Positions 52,075 to 61,753 of a DNA stretch of 64,000 nt are shown in pieces. A program made the position numbers and the translations under genes. The notes beneath the pieces are model-generated. The model worked only from the letters and a program-made list of their open reading frames with translations, was not told the DNA's origin and ran no database searches. Source of the DNA: Bacteroidota bacterium (GTDB taxonomy: Bacteria > Bacteroidota > Bacteroidia > Bacteroidales > UBA10428); assembly GCA_016699695.1 (NCBI GenBank), contig CP065006.1, forward strand, positions 1,550,001 to 1,614,000, read 5' to 3'. Position 1 is the stretch's first letter. The number at the start of each line of letters is the position of its first letter.

Positions 52075-53754
52075 ATGAAAGTGCAGGATGTAATTCAAAT
52101 GATTTTGTATTTTATTCCTTTAATAGCCCTTACACCCATTTTGGGAAATTATATGAGTAAGGTATTTACGGGTGAAAAGCATTTCATGCAGCCTATCTTT
52201 GGCTGGCTCGAAAACATAATTTATAGATTTGCTGGAGTAAATTCAAATGAAGAAAATAATTGGAAAGTTTACACTTATAGCCTTCTTTTATTTAATATGA
52301 TAGGATTGGTATTTGTGTTTCTTTTACAAATACTTCAGAAATTTTTACCCTTAAACCCGGCACAATTATCGAATGTATCCTGGCACTCTGCACTAAATAC
52401 TTCTATAAGTTATGTTACCAACACCAATTGGCAAGGATACTCCGGTGAAACCACATTGAGCTATTTTGTGCAAATGATAGGTTTGACAATGCAAAATTTC
52501 GTAAGTGCAGCAACCGGATTAGCTGTTTTGCTGGTAGTAATCCGGGGCGTATCCAGAAGAACCACCGACAAATTAGGAAGTTTTTGGGCAGATCTTACTC
52601 GGGCCACCCTCTATGTGCTGCTCCCTCTCTCAGTTGTATTTTCTATTTTTCTTGTTAGTCAGGGTGTGGTTCAAAACTTTAAGGCATACGAAACAGTCAA
52701 CACCATAGAAGGTGCCCAACAAATATTGCCAATGGGCCCAGCTGCTTCACAGGTTGCAATAAAACAAATCGGTACAAATGGAGGAGGATTTTTCAACACA
52801 AACAGTTCACATCCCTTCGAAAACCCTACACCCTTCAGCAATTTTCTTGAAATGCTTTTTCTCTTACTTATTCCAGCGGCGCTAACCTATATGTATGGAA
52901 AAATGTTAGGTTCGACAAGACAGGGTTGGACTATTTTTTCGGTGATGATGATTTTACTGCTTGCCGGACTAAGCGTATCACTTTATGCGGAATATTCATC
53001 CAACCCCATTTTCGGCAATTTACCTCTGATGGAAGGCAAAGAAACCCGTTTTGGGATTACCAACAGTGTTCTTTGGTCTACTTCTACTACGGCAGCCTCC
53101 AATGGTTCGGTGAATGCCATGCACGACAGCTTATCACCCTTGTCTGGTATGGTGGCTATGCTTAACATAATGTTAGGCGGAATAATTTTCGGTGGTGTGG
53201 GTTCAGGACTTTACGGGATGGTAATATTTATCATACTTACTGTTTTCATTGCCGGATTAATGGTAGGAAGAACACCTGAATATATGGGTAAAAAAATTGA
53301 GGCTTTCGAAGTTCAGATGGCCATCATCGCCATTCTGGCTCCTGCTTTTGTAATACTTCTCTTTACCGCATGGGCTTCGGTGAGCAGTGCTGGTCTTTCG
53401 AGTCTTAACAATACGGGAGCACATGGATTTTCAGAAATACTTTACGCTTTCAGTTCGGCGGCAGGAAATAACGGCAGTGCATTTGCAGGACTTAATGCCA
53501 ATACACTCTTTTACAACTTAACATTGGGAATAAGTATGCTTATCGGACGCTTTGGTGTGATCATTCCTGTGCTTGCCATAGCCGGAAGTATGGCGAAAAA
53601 GAAAATAACTCCTCCTTCAGCAGGTACATTTCGCACCGACAATTGGTTGTTTATAGGCTTGTTAATTGGCGTCATTCTCATTGTTGGCGGGTTGACATTC
53701 TTCCCTGCCTTATCGCTTGGACCAATCGTAGAGCATCTTTTATTGCATATGTAA
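52075..53754 (+). CDS. kdpA: KdpA, potassium-translocating subunit
   Basis: A 559-residue inner-membrane protein that forms the selectivity filter of the high-affinity K+ ATPase. Filter-region motifs are visible: VSWHSALNTSISYVTNTNWQGYSGE, KQIGTNGGGFFNTNSSHPFENPTP, and SSAAGNNGSAFAGLNANTLFYN. Ten or so helices. Length matches E. coli KdpA (557). Confidence 0.97.
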   Translation: MKVQDVIQMILYFIPLIALTPILGNYMSKVFTGEKHFMQPIFGWLENIIYRFAGVNSNEENNWKVYTYSLLLFNMIGLVFVFLLQILQKFLPLNPAQLSNVSWHSALNTSISYVTNTNWQGYSGETTLSYFVQMIGLTMQNFVSAATGLAVLLVVIRGVSRRTTDKLGSFWADLTRATLYVLLPLSVVFSIFLVSQGVVQNFKAYETVNTIEGAQQILPMGPAASQVAIKQIGTNGGGFFNTNSSHPFENPTPFSNFLEMLFLLLIPAALTYMYGKMLGSTRQGWTIFSVMMILLLAGLSVSLYAEYSSNPIFGNLPLMEGKETRFGITNSVLWSTSTTAASNGSVNAMHDSLSPLSGMVAMLNIMLGGIIFGGVGSGLYGMVIFIILTVFIAGLMVGRTPEYMGKKIEAFEVQMAIIAILAPAFVILLFTAWASVSSAGLSSLNNTGAHGFSEILYAFSSAAGNNGSAFAGLNANTLFYNLTLGISMLIGRFGVIIPVLAIAGSMAKKKITPPSAGTFRTDNWLFIGLLIGVILIVGGLTFFPALSLGPIVEHLLLHM

Positions 53755-53809
53755 ATTTGAACACCCGAAACTTCGAATTTCAAATTCATTTTTTTAAGCA
53801 TCAACAAAT

Positions 53810-55888
53810 ATGAGCACAAAACAAAATACAAGTCTATTCAATAAAACAATATTGATGCAGGCTGCAATAGGGAGTCTGATCAAGTTAAACCCGGTTTCTC
53901 TGATCAAAAACCCTGTCATATTCATCGTTGCAATTGGTTCGTTTCTTTCAAGCATTGTGGTATTAGTAGATATTTTTCAAGGTGTTTTTTCACCTTTTAA
54001 TTTCCAGATTGCTCTATGGCTCTGGTTTACTGTACTGTTCTCCAATTTCTCGGAGGCAATAGCCGAAGGACGTGGTAAGGCTCAAGCTGCCAGTCTGAGA
54101 AAAAACAGGACCCAAGCCTTAGCCCGGAAAATGGTTGGCAAACAGGAAGTAATGGTGCATGCTACAGAGCTCAAAAAGGACGATTTGGTGATCTGCGAAG
54201 CCGGAGATGTTGTTCCCTCCGATGGAGAAGTTATCGAAGGCATTGCAAGTGTTGACGAATCAGCCATTACTGGCGAATCTGCTCCGGTAATCCGCGAAAG
54301 CGGGGGAGACCGTTCGGCTGTTACCGGCGGAACTAAAGTAATTAGCGACCGAATCCTTATCCGCATCACCACCGAACCGGGTAACACATTTATCGACCGC
54401 ATGATTGCCTTAGTTGAAGGAGCAAAACGTCAGAAAACCCCTAATGAAATTGCTTTATCGATATTGCTTTCAGGCTTATCTGTAATTTTCCTTCTAGCAG
54501 TGGTTACACTACCCGCATTTTTTGCCTATGGTTTATCTGCATCTAATTTGCCGTTGTCCGATAATTTATCCATTCCTGTTCTTATCGCATTGTTGGTGTG
54601 TTTAATACCTACTACCATTGGAGGTTTATTAAGCGCAATAGGTATAAGCGGCATGGACAGGCTCTTACAACGCAATGTAATTGCTACAAGTGGGCGTGCC
54701 ATAGAAGCTGCGGGTGATGTGGATGTGCTTTTGCTCGACAAAACCGGAACCATCACACTGGGTAACCGCATGGCCACCAACTTTATTCCTGCTGAAGGAA
54801 TTAGCATTGAAGAATTAGCAGATGCAGCACAGCTTTCCTCTCTTTCCGATGAAACACCCGAGGGTCGATCAATTGTAGTGTTAGCTAAAGAAAAATTCAA
54901 TATCCGCGGCCGCGAAGTATCTCAGCTGAATGCCTCCTTTATTCCCTTCACTGCACAATCGCGCATGAGTGGAGTAGATATAAAATCCAGCGAAGGAGCC
55001 ATCCATCATATCAGAAAGGGCTCTGCTGAGGCTATTCGTAACTTTGTACTAGGCAACAACGGCTTTTTCCCTCAAAATATTCACGACACCGTAAACGAAC
55101 TAGCCCGACAAGGAGCTACACCACTTGTGGTAGCAGAGAACAATAAAATATTAGGAGTAATACACCTAAAAGATATTGTAAAAGGTGGCATAAAACAACG
55201 CTTTGCAGAACTTCGAAGCATGGGTATTAAAACCGTGATGATAACCGGCGATAACTCATTAACCGCTGCAGCCATCGCTGCTGAAGCAGGAGTTGACGAC
55301 TTTATGGCAGAAGCCAAGCCCGAAGATAAATTGCGTCGTATTCGCGAAGAACAAGATAACGGTCATTTGGTGGGTATGATTGGTGATGGAACTAACGATG
55401 CCCCCGCTCTGGCACAAGCTGATGTTGGCATTGCTATGAACTCAGGTACCCAGGCTGCCCGTGAAGCCGGAAATATGGTTGACCTGGACAGCAATCCTAC
55501 CAAATTAATTGAAGTTGTTGAGGTGGGCAAGCAATTGCTTATGACCCGTGGAGCACTTACAACCTTTAGTATTGCCAACGATGTGGCAAAATACTTTGCC
55601 ATAATTCCAGCTATTGCAATTGCTTTGTATTCAGTTGAATCAGGTGTGGGTCCGCTTGCAACTATTAATGTAATGAAACTTGGCTCGCCACAAAGCGCCA
55701 TATTAAGCGCTGTAATATTCAATGCAATTATTATCATTCTTCTGGTACCCCTGGCATTAAAGGGTGTTCGATATCGTCCGGTGAGTGCCAAAACTGCTTT
55801 AACCCGAAATCTATTGATTTTTGGATTGGGTGGGCTAATTGCACCTTTTGCAGGGATAAAGCTGATAGACCTTCTAATCAATTTATAA
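53810..55888 (+). CDS. kdpB: KdpB, P-type ATPase subunit
   Basis: A 692-residue P-type ATPase. The phosphorylated Asp310 lies in LLLDKTGTITLG. The actuator motif is SAITGESAPV, the nucleotide-binding hinge is MITGDNSLTAAAIAAEAGVD, and GMIGDGTNDAPALAQADVGIAMNSG is the conserved Mg2+ loop. It energises K+ import through KdpA. Confidence 0.97.
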   Translation: MSTKQNTSLFNKTILMQAAIGSLIKLNPVSLIKNPVIFIVAIGSFLSSIVVLVDIFQGVFSPFNFQIALWLWFTVLFSNFSEAIAEGRGKAQAASLRKNRTQALARKMVGKQEVMVHATELKKDDLVICEAGDVVPSDGEVIEGIASVDESAITGESAPVIRESGGDRSAVTGGTKVISDRILIRITTEPGNTFIDRMIALVEGAKRQKTPNEIALSILLSGLSVIFLLAVVTLPAFFAYGLSASNLPLSDNLSIPVLIALLVCLIPTTIGGLLSAIGISGMDRLLQRNVIATSGRAIEAAGDVDVLLLDKTGTITLGNRMATNFIPAEGISIEELADAAQLSSLSDETPEGRSIVVLAKEKFNIRGREVSQLNASFIPFTAQSRMSGVDIKSSEGAIHHIRKGSAEAIRNFVLGNNGFFPQNIHDTVNELARQGATPLVVAENNKILGVIHLKDIVKGGIKQRFAELRSMGIKTVMITGDNSLTAAAIAAEAGVDDFMAEAKPEDKLRRIREEQDNGHLVGMIGDGTNDAPALAQADVGIAMNSGTQAAREAGNMVDLDSNPTKLIEVVEVGKQLLMTRGALTTFSIANDVAKYFAIIPAIAIALYSVESGVGPLATINVMKLGSPQSAILSAVIFNAIIIILLVPLALKGVRYRPVSAKTALTRNLLIFGLGGLIAPFAGIKLIDLLINL

Positions 55889-55898
55889 CATTAGCCTC

Positions 55899-56096
55899 AT
55901 GGAAAACATAATAAGAAGCCTTATAAAACAACTAATTGTAATGAAAGAGCAAGAGATTAGCCAAATTGAAATATATAAAAATGGCGAATTCAATGACTTA
56001 ATTCTCATCTCATCAGGTAAAATAATTGAGCTGGATAATGTGATTCAGAAATTGATTGACTTACTAAACTATCATACTCTTAGTAAACTAAAATAG
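55899..56096 (+). CDS. Small uncharacterised protein inside the kdp operon
   Basis: A 65-residue protein that I do not recognise. It starts 11 bases after kdpB and ends 93 bases before kdpC. It is predicted soluble: an amphipathic N-terminal helix (IIRSLIKQLIVMKEQEISQI), a short beta-like stretch (NDLILISSGKIIEL) and a C-terminal helix rich in Leu and Ile. No signal peptide, cysteines or known motif. The codon use looks like the neighbours. It could be a regulator or assembly peptide of the transporter; that is inference from position only. Confidence 0.6.
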   Translation: MENIIRSLIKQLIVMKEQEISQIEIYKNGEFNDLILISSGKIIELDNVIQKLIDLLNYHTLSKLK

Positions 56097-56102
56097 AAAT
56101 GA

Positions 56103-56155
56103 AACATCCATGAAACCAGATTTGACATACAAAAAGTATTTTGCGTATGGATGTT
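56103..56155. promoter_or_regulatory. Inverted repeat upstream of kdpC
   Basis: AACATCCAT (56103-56111) and ATGGATGTT (56147-56155), perfect 9-base arms across 35 bases. Inside, CATACAAA and GTATGG echo the palindrome before kdpF. It may be an internal operator or an mRNA structure that sets the level of kdpC relative to kdpAB. Confidence 0.45.
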
Positions 56156-56188
56156 CCATCTGGCTAATAAAATTTAAATTATAAACAG

Positions 56189-56761
56189 ATGAAAAACTTA
56201 CTCATAACAATAAAAATATTCCTGCTGTTCACCATACTATGCGGAATAATATATCCCGTTTTTATTACGGGTATTGCCCAAGTTGTGCTACCTGAAAAGG
56301 CCAATGGAAGTTTAATTATTAAAAACAATAAAACAGTTGGAAGCATACTAATCGGCCAGCAATTTGATAGTATCAGATACTTTCATTCTCGCCCTTCCGC
56401 AATTTTGTACAACCCTCTGCCTTCTGGAGGTTCAAATTATGGACTAACCAATCTGAAATTAAAAAGCCTCGTTGCCGAACGAAAACAACAGTTCATTTCA
56501 ATTAATCAACTCGATAGTCTCACCACAATACCGTCCGAGATGCTCTTTGCATCGGCTAGCGGATTAGATCCGCATGTATCAAAAGAAGCTGCATTGTTAC
56601 AAGCAAACCGAGTTGCAAAAGTCCGAAATTTTTCCCAGGCGCAAAAACAACAACTTTTTCAATGTATTAATGATCAAACAGAAGGCCCCCAATTTTCGCT
56701 TCTGGGACAAGAAAGAGTGAACGTTTTAATGCTTAACTTAATGCTCGATACAATTCAATGA
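56189..56761 (+). CDS. kdpC: KdpC, potassium ATPase assembly subunit
   Basis: A 190-residue protein with one N-terminal helix (IFLLFTILCGIIYPVFITGIA) and a periplasmic domain holding GSILIGQQFDSIRYFHSRPS, SGGSNYGLTN and ASGLDPHVSKEAALLQANRVAKVR. All are standard KdpC motifs. Its stop overlaps the kdpD start by four bases (ATGA). Confidence 0.96.
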   Translation: MKNLLITIKIFLLFTILCGIIYPVFITGIAQVVLPEKANGSLIIKNNKTVGSILIGQQFDSIRYFHSRPSAILYNPLPSGGSNYGLTNLKLKSLVAERKQQFISINQLDSLTTIPSEMLFASASGLDPHVSKEAALLQANRVAKVRNFSQAQKQQLFQCINDQTEGPQFSLLGQERVNVLMLNLMLDTIQ

Positions 56762-59445
56762 TTGATTTCGAAGATAACCGCCCAGATCCCGATGAACTTT
56801 TAGCTGCTATAAAAAGCGAAGAAGAAAAAAGTAAAAGGGGAAAACTGAAGATTTTTTTTGGTATGTGCGCAGGTGTGGGCAAAACTTACACTATGCTTCA
56901 AACTGCCCAAGCCGAAAAACTTAAAGGTAATGATGTAATTATAGGTTATGTTGAAACGCACAATCGGAAAGAAACAGCTTTACTTGTTGAGGGTTTTGAA
57001 CTTATCTCCCGAAAAACCTACAATTATAAATCTACTCCTGTTCAGGAAATGGATCTGGATGCCATTATTGCACGGAAACCTCAAATTGTTCTGGTTGACG
57101 AGCTCGCACATAGCAATGCTCCTGGCAGCAGACATGCTAAAAGATTCCAGGATGTACTGGAAATTCTCGATCACGGTATCAATGTGTACACTACACTAAA
57201 CGTGCAGCACCTCGAAAGCCGATCAGAAACAGTGGCTCAGATTACAGGAATTATTGTTCGGGAAACCTTACCCGACGAAATTTTCGAAAATGCTGAAGAA
57301 ATTGAGGTAGTTGACCTTACCCCTGATGAATTATTGGAAAGACTTACTGAGGGAAAGGTTTACACGGCAGAAAGATCTAAAGAAGCAATAGAAAACTTTT
57401 TTAGAAAAGGCAATATAACGGCATTGCGCGAGATGGCCCTGCGCATTGTTGCCGACCGTGTAGATAAGCAGTTACACGATTACATGCAGCAAAAACGAAT
57501 TAAAGGGCCGTGGAAATCGGGATTGCACTTGTTGGTGGCCATCGACTACCGCCCACAGTCGACCAAGCTCTTACGCTGGGCGAAGAATCTTTCCTATTCA
57601 ATGGGAGCTAACATTCAGGCTGTGTATGTTGAAACACTTCATAAACTCTCGGTAAAAGAGCGTGAGCAACTCGATAAAAATATAAACCTTACCAATCAGT
57701 TAGGTATTAAATTCCGGATTATTACACACCATGATGTGGTAAAAGCCATTGTGGGTTTTGCCCTAAAGGAAAATGCCACACATATCATTGTAGGAAAGCC
57801 TCGCGTGCGTAACCTTATGTCAATGTTCATTCTTGGTAATTTTATAAACCGACTGATAAGATATAGCGGAAACATTGATGTGTATATACTTGGGTCGGAC
57901 AGTCAGGCTAAAGATCGTTTTAAAGAAAAAGTTTCCATTCCTTCTTTTACTTCCAACATCCAACAATACCTTATTGTTACTCTTTTTGTAATCTTGTCCT
58001 CGTCAATATTTTATCTGGTTAAAGATTTTATTGGTTACCAGGTTGTATCGTTCGGCTTGTTATTCTTAGTTTCTCTTCTGGCTCTATTCTATGGAACCGG
58101 ACCAATTTTACTCGCAGCAGCATTATGTGCAGTAATCTGGAATTACTTTTTCATTCCACCCCAATTTACACTGCATATTGATAGGCCCGAGGATGTACTG
58201 ATGTTTGCCATGTTTTTTATTATTGCCCTGCTAAACGGAACCTTAACTTCAAGAGTACGCCGTCAGGAGAAAAAAATAAGAATCAGGGAAGAACGTACCG
58301 AAGCCCTTTACCAGCTTACCAAGGAATTATCTATTGCTTCGGGTACCGAGGAAGTTTCTAAAATTGCAGTGAAATACATCCATAAGTATTTCATTCTGGA
58401 CAGTGCGATCATACTTAAGAATGAACTAAACCAGTTAGCGATTAAGATTCAATACGAAAGCAAAATACAACTTTCTGATAATGAATTCAGCATTGCCGAA
58501 TGGGTTTACCGGCATTCGGCCAAAGCAGGCAAACATACCGATACTCTGCCCTCTACAGACTTTACTTTTTATCCCCTCATTGGAAACAACGAAAATATGG
58601 GGGTAATTGCAGTTAAACATACCAGTGTATTTACTCAAGGCGAACTACAATTCTGGGAAGCCTTCCTATCACAGATTTCAGGCAAATACGAGCGTGAGTT
58701 TTTACGAAATGCAGCTAAAAAAGCATACGTATTGAATGAATCGGATAAACTTTATAAAACGCTTTTTAATTCCATCTCTCATGAATTACGCATTCCAGTT
58801 GCAACCATCATGGGAGCATCAGAAACTCTTTTAAATCATACCTATCCGGAAGAAACAAAGCTTCAACTGTATTCTGAAATGAATACTGCCTCAATAAGGC
58901 TTAACCGGCTCATCGAAAACCTTTTAAATATGTCCCGCCTGGAATCTGGACGTATTACTCCCCGCATCGATTGGTGCGATGTGCAAGATTTGGTAAACAA
59001 AGTAGCCGATAATCTGAAACATGAATTGCTCCCGTTTAAATTTTCTACCATCATACCTTTAGATATGCCCATGGTGACATTAGATTTTGGGCTGATTGAA
59101 CAAGTTTTGCATAACCTAATTCTCAATGCTACACAACACGCACCAGCAGGTAGCAGAATAAGAGTAAAGTTTTATTACGATAATGGTCTTTGCACCATTC
59201 AGGTTATGGATAGGGGTCCCGGGTTTCCTGAGTCGGAATTATCATCGGTATTTAATAAATTCTATCGGGGTAAAGATGCCAAAGCAGGTGGAACTGGCTT
59301 AGGTTTGTCCATTGCCAGAGGGTTTGTTGAAGCGCATAAGGGCAGTGTGGTAGCCGAGAACCGACAAAATGGCGGAGCTATATTTACTATTAGCATACCA
59401 GTTAAAATACCCAATATCAATACCTACACACTTAACGATGCATAG
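56758..59445 (+). CDS. kdpD: KdpD, potassium/turgor sensor histidine kinase
   Basis: An 895-residue sensor kinase. The N-terminal KdpD domain has Walker A GMCAGVGKT (35-43) and Walker B-like LVDELAHSNAPGS. A universal-stress-protein domain lies at about 250-370, four helices at about 400-495, and a GAF-like domain at about 520-650. The kinase core has His675 in SISHELRIPVATIMGAS, the N box NLILNATQHA, and DRGPGFP with GTGLGLSIA. All parts of full-length KdpD are present. It phosphorylates KdpE when K+ is low. Confidence 0.96.
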   Translation: MIDFEDNRPDPDELLAAIKSEEEKSKRGKLKIFFGMCAGVGKTYTMLQTAQAEKLKGNDVIIGYVETHNRKETALLVEGFELISRKTYNYKSTPVQEMDLDAIIARKPQIVLVDELAHSNAPGSRHAKRFQDVLEILDHGINVYTTLNVQHLESRSETVAQITGIIVRETLPDEIFENAEEIEVVDLTPDELLERLTEGKVYTAERSKEAIENFFRKGNITALREMALRIVADRVDKQLHDYMQQKRIKGPWKSGLHLLVAIDYRPQSTKLLRWAKNLSYSMGANIQAVYVETLHKLSVKEREQLDKNINLTNQLGIKFRIITHHDVVKAIVGFALKENATHIIVGKPRVRNLMSMFILGNFINRLIRYSGNIDVYILGSDSQAKDRFKEKVSIPSFTSNIQQYLIVTLFVILSSSIFYLVKDFIGYQVVSFGLLFLVSLLALFYGTGPILLAAALCAVIWNYFFIPPQFTLHIDRPEDVLMFAMFFIIALLNGTLTSRVRRQEKKIRIREERTEALYQLTKELSIASGTEEVSKIAVKYIHKYFILDSAIILKNELNQLAIKIQYESKIQLSDNEFSIAEWVYRHSAKAGKHTDTLPSTDFTFYPLIGNNENMGVIAVKHTSVFTQGELQFWEAFLSQISGKYEREFLRNAAKKAYVLNESDKLYKTLFNSISHELRIPVATIMGASETLLNHTYPEETKLQLYSEMNTASIRLNRLIENLLNMSRLESGRITPRIDWCDVQDLVNKVADNLKHELLPFKFSTIIPLDMPMVTLDFGLIEQVLHNLILNATQHAPAGSRIRVKFYYDNGLCTIQVMDRGPGFPESELSSVFNKFYRGKDAKAGGTGLGLSIARGFVEAHKGSVVAENRQNGGAIFTISIPVKIPNINTYTLNDA

Positions 59446-60129
59446 ATGACAAATGAAGGAACCATACTTATTGTCGACGATGAAGTCCAAATCAGACGAC
59501 TGCTCGAAATAACACTGTCAGCAAATGGTTATAAAATTTCCGAGGCAGCAACAGGAAAAGAAGGTTTGGCGTTAGCTGCTTCTTTGCAACCTGTGCTGGT
59601 AATTCTCGATTTAGGCCTGCCCGATGTTGAAGGCCTGGAAATATTAAAAAAACTTCGGGTGTGGTACCACAAACCTGTCATCATTCTTTCGGTTCGCAAC
59701 TCAGAAGATGATATTGTAAAAGCACTGGACAACGGAGCAAACGATTATCTCACCAAACCCTTTCGAACAGGAGAATTGCTGGCACGAATCCGGGTAGCAA
59801 TAAGGCAAAGTGAAAATATTTCGGATAAACCAATTATAGAGTTTAATACCCTGTCTGTTGATTTAGCCAGCCATAGTGTTCGCAAAAACAATTTAGTCAT
59901 CAAACTCACATCCACGGAGTTTCTTTTGTTGGCTTTGTTGGCCAAAAACGAAGGCAGGGTTTTAACACATCAATATATTTTAAAAGAAGTTTGGGGCATG
60001 GGCTACATCGACCAAACCCAATACCTAAGAGTATTTATTGCCCAATTGCGGAAAAAGATAGAAGATGACCCTACAAAACCGAAAATTCTCAATACAGAAT
60101 CGGGAATAGGTTATCGGTTTGGTAGTTAA
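59446..60129 (+). CDS. kdpE: KdpE, response regulator of the kdp operon
   Basis: A 227-residue OmpR-family regulator. The receiver domain has DDE at 11-13, phospho-acceptor Asp55 in VILDLGLPD, and Lys of DYLTKPF. The winged-helix output domain ends with the typical LRKKIEDDP and GIGYRFGS. It starts directly after the kdpD stop. It probably activates its own operon through the TTTATA repeat before kdpF. The 60130-60278 gap after it holds nothing recognisable. Confidence 0.96.
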   Translation: MTNEGTILIVDDEVQIRRLLEITLSANGYKISEAATGKEGLALAASLQPVLVILDLGLPDVEGLEILKKLRVWYHKPVIILSVRNSEDDIVKALDNGANDYLTKPFRTGELLARIRVAIRQSENISDKPIIEFNTLSVDLASHSVRKNNLVIKLTSTEFLLLALLAKNEGRVLTHQYILKEVWGMGYIDQTQYLRVFIAQLRKKIEDDPTKPKILNTESGIGYRFGS

Positions 60130-60278
60130 TCCATTCTGTTCTTAATAAACTCTTTCGACCGATAATTACCCTGATAACAATTGTATACAAACTTGTTTAT
60201 TATTACGGCCAATATTAACTACCCTATTGGTAAAAATGAAATGCAGATTTGAATAAATGCAAACCCTCACTAACCACC

Positions 60279-60602
60279 TTATTTATATTCCTTCTCCTCA
60301 GGAAAATACTCGATAATGGCTTCTTCAAGGGTATTTAACCTGACACGCACCTTACGGGGTTCGATCTCGAAACAATTGGTAGCATCGTTCCAGGTAAATT
60401 TATGCAAATCGAGGGTAAGGTTATCTGGCAAAGTATGAAAGCAGTGACGGCAACCATGTTTTGCCTGTATAATCTTAAGCTTCTTCCTCTCCAGTTCATC
60501 CATCCCATAATAATCGTTTTCGTTTATCGAACTCTGAAATACAATGTGGTAATCCTGTTTAGGATAATCGAATCGTGCATTGTGCCTGCTCATAGCTTTC
60601 AT
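60279..60602 (-). CDS. Small uncharacterised protein
   Basis: A 107-residue soluble protein that I do not recognise. It carries a possible zinc-like pair in HGCRHCFHTLPD. The C-terminal part (KVRVRLNTLEEAIIEYFPEE) is acidic. ATG at 60602 or 60593. It is convergent with kdpE and has no operon partner. The protein-like composition and single stop support a real gene, but confidence is moderate. The 60603-60896 stretch to its right has no convincing gene. Confidence 0.55.
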   Translation of the reverse strand: MKAMSRHNARFDYPKQDYHIVFQSSINENDYYGMDELERKKLKIIQAKHGCRHCFHTLPDNLTLDLHKFTWNDATNCFEIEPRKVRVRLNTLEEAIIEYFPEEKEYK

Positions 60603-60896
60603 ATTTAGAAGGTGAAAAAAAGCCTGCCCTACTCAGAAGAATCAGTTTGTAAGGATTATGCTCTCTACCCGATGTGCCCCTTGCAAGAAACTAAAAATAC
60701 AAAATATGCCTGCCAAAGTCAAGGGTATTTTTCTTGTTCAGGCAGCCATGAACAAATCATCATCCCGCTTCATTTGATACTCCCAAGCTTTTATCTTTTA
60801 TTACAGGAGAAAAGATGCTTAAGCGGGTAATATGTGTTGGAGCTATTATTTCATGTGCCTTTCATTGTATCTTTGCACCCATTGATTTTAACGGCT

Positions 60897-61736
60897 ATGA
60901 AAATACATGTCATCGAACCCGGCACTTTCAAATTAGACGGGGGTGCTACTTTTGGAGTGATTCCGAAAACGCTGTGGGAAAAAGCTTATCCTTCGGACGA
61001 AAATAACCTTTGCCTCTTTGCCCTCCGAAGCCTGTTGATCGAAACCGGGTCGAGGTTAATCTTGATCGACACAGGAATAGGTAACAAGCAGGATGAAAAA
61101 TTTTACCGACACTACCACCGCAGCGGGCATCATTCGATGGTAAAGGCCCTGGAAGAAAAGGGCTTTGCAGCCAGCCAGATTACGGATGTATTGCTCACCC
61201 ATTTGCATTTCGACCATGTGGGCGATGCAGTTAGTCAGAACGAAAAAGGTGAGTTGGAACCGACCTTTAAACATGCCACCTACCATGTAAGCCGTCGTCA
61301 ATGGCAATGGGCCATGCAGCCAAACCAGCGCGAAAAAGCTTCCTATCTTGCTGAGAATATCCTCCCACTGGAAAAAGCCGGAATGATCCGGTTGATTGAA
61401 CAAAATGAAAAATGGTTTGGCAACATTGAATTACGTATGTTTCATGGGCATACCGACGGCCTGGTGGTTCCCTTTATATCTTACAAAGGCAAAACACTTG
61501 TTTTTACCACCGACCTGTTAGCCATGGCAGCCCAGATACCCAGCTCGTGGGTGTGCGGCTATGATACACGGCCACTCTTATCGTTCGAAGAGCGCGAATC
61601 GTTTTTATCTGAGGCCTGCGATAATAATTATTTCCTTATTTTTCAGCACGATTATTACACCGAGTGTTGCCAGCTCGAACGCACCGAAAAGGGAATCAGA
61701 CAGGGTAAAACCTATAAGCTCAGCGAAGTGTTATAA
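60897..61736 (+). CDS. Metallo-beta-lactamase-fold hydrolase
   Basis: A 279-residue MBL-fold protein. Its metal motif is LTHLHFDHVGD (HxHxDH), preceded by LILIDTGIGNKQDEK and followed by FHGHTDG and the late histidine in FQHDYY. The start at 60897 (MKIHVIEPGTFKLDGGATFG) matches the lactonase/hydrolase-like members of this family; upstream residues in the open frame do not. It is cytoplasmic. The substrate is unknown; lactonase and phosphodiesterase relatives look alike. Confidence 0.88.
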   Translation: MKIHVIEPGTFKLDGGATFGVIPKTLWEKAYPSDENNLCLFALRSLLIETGSRLILIDTGIGNKQDEKFYRHYHRSGHHSMVKALEEKGFAASQITDVLLTHLHFDHVGDAVSQNEKGELEPTFKHATYHVSRRQWQWAMQPNQREKASYLAENILPLEKAGMIRLIEQNEKWFGNIELRMFHGHTDGLVVPFISYKGKTLVFTTDLLAMAAQIPSSWVCGYDTRPLLSFEERESFLSEACDNNYFLIFQHDYYTECCQLERTEKGIRQGKTYKLSEVL

Positions 61737-61753
61737 CCTGGTATTCGACTGAA

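Noticed and set aside
60612..60830. 72-residue plus-strand frame starting at a GTG
   Set aside because: Composition is unlike a folded protein, with scattered Cys and no family pattern; it lies in the leader of the MBL-fold gene and no supporting start signal was seen.
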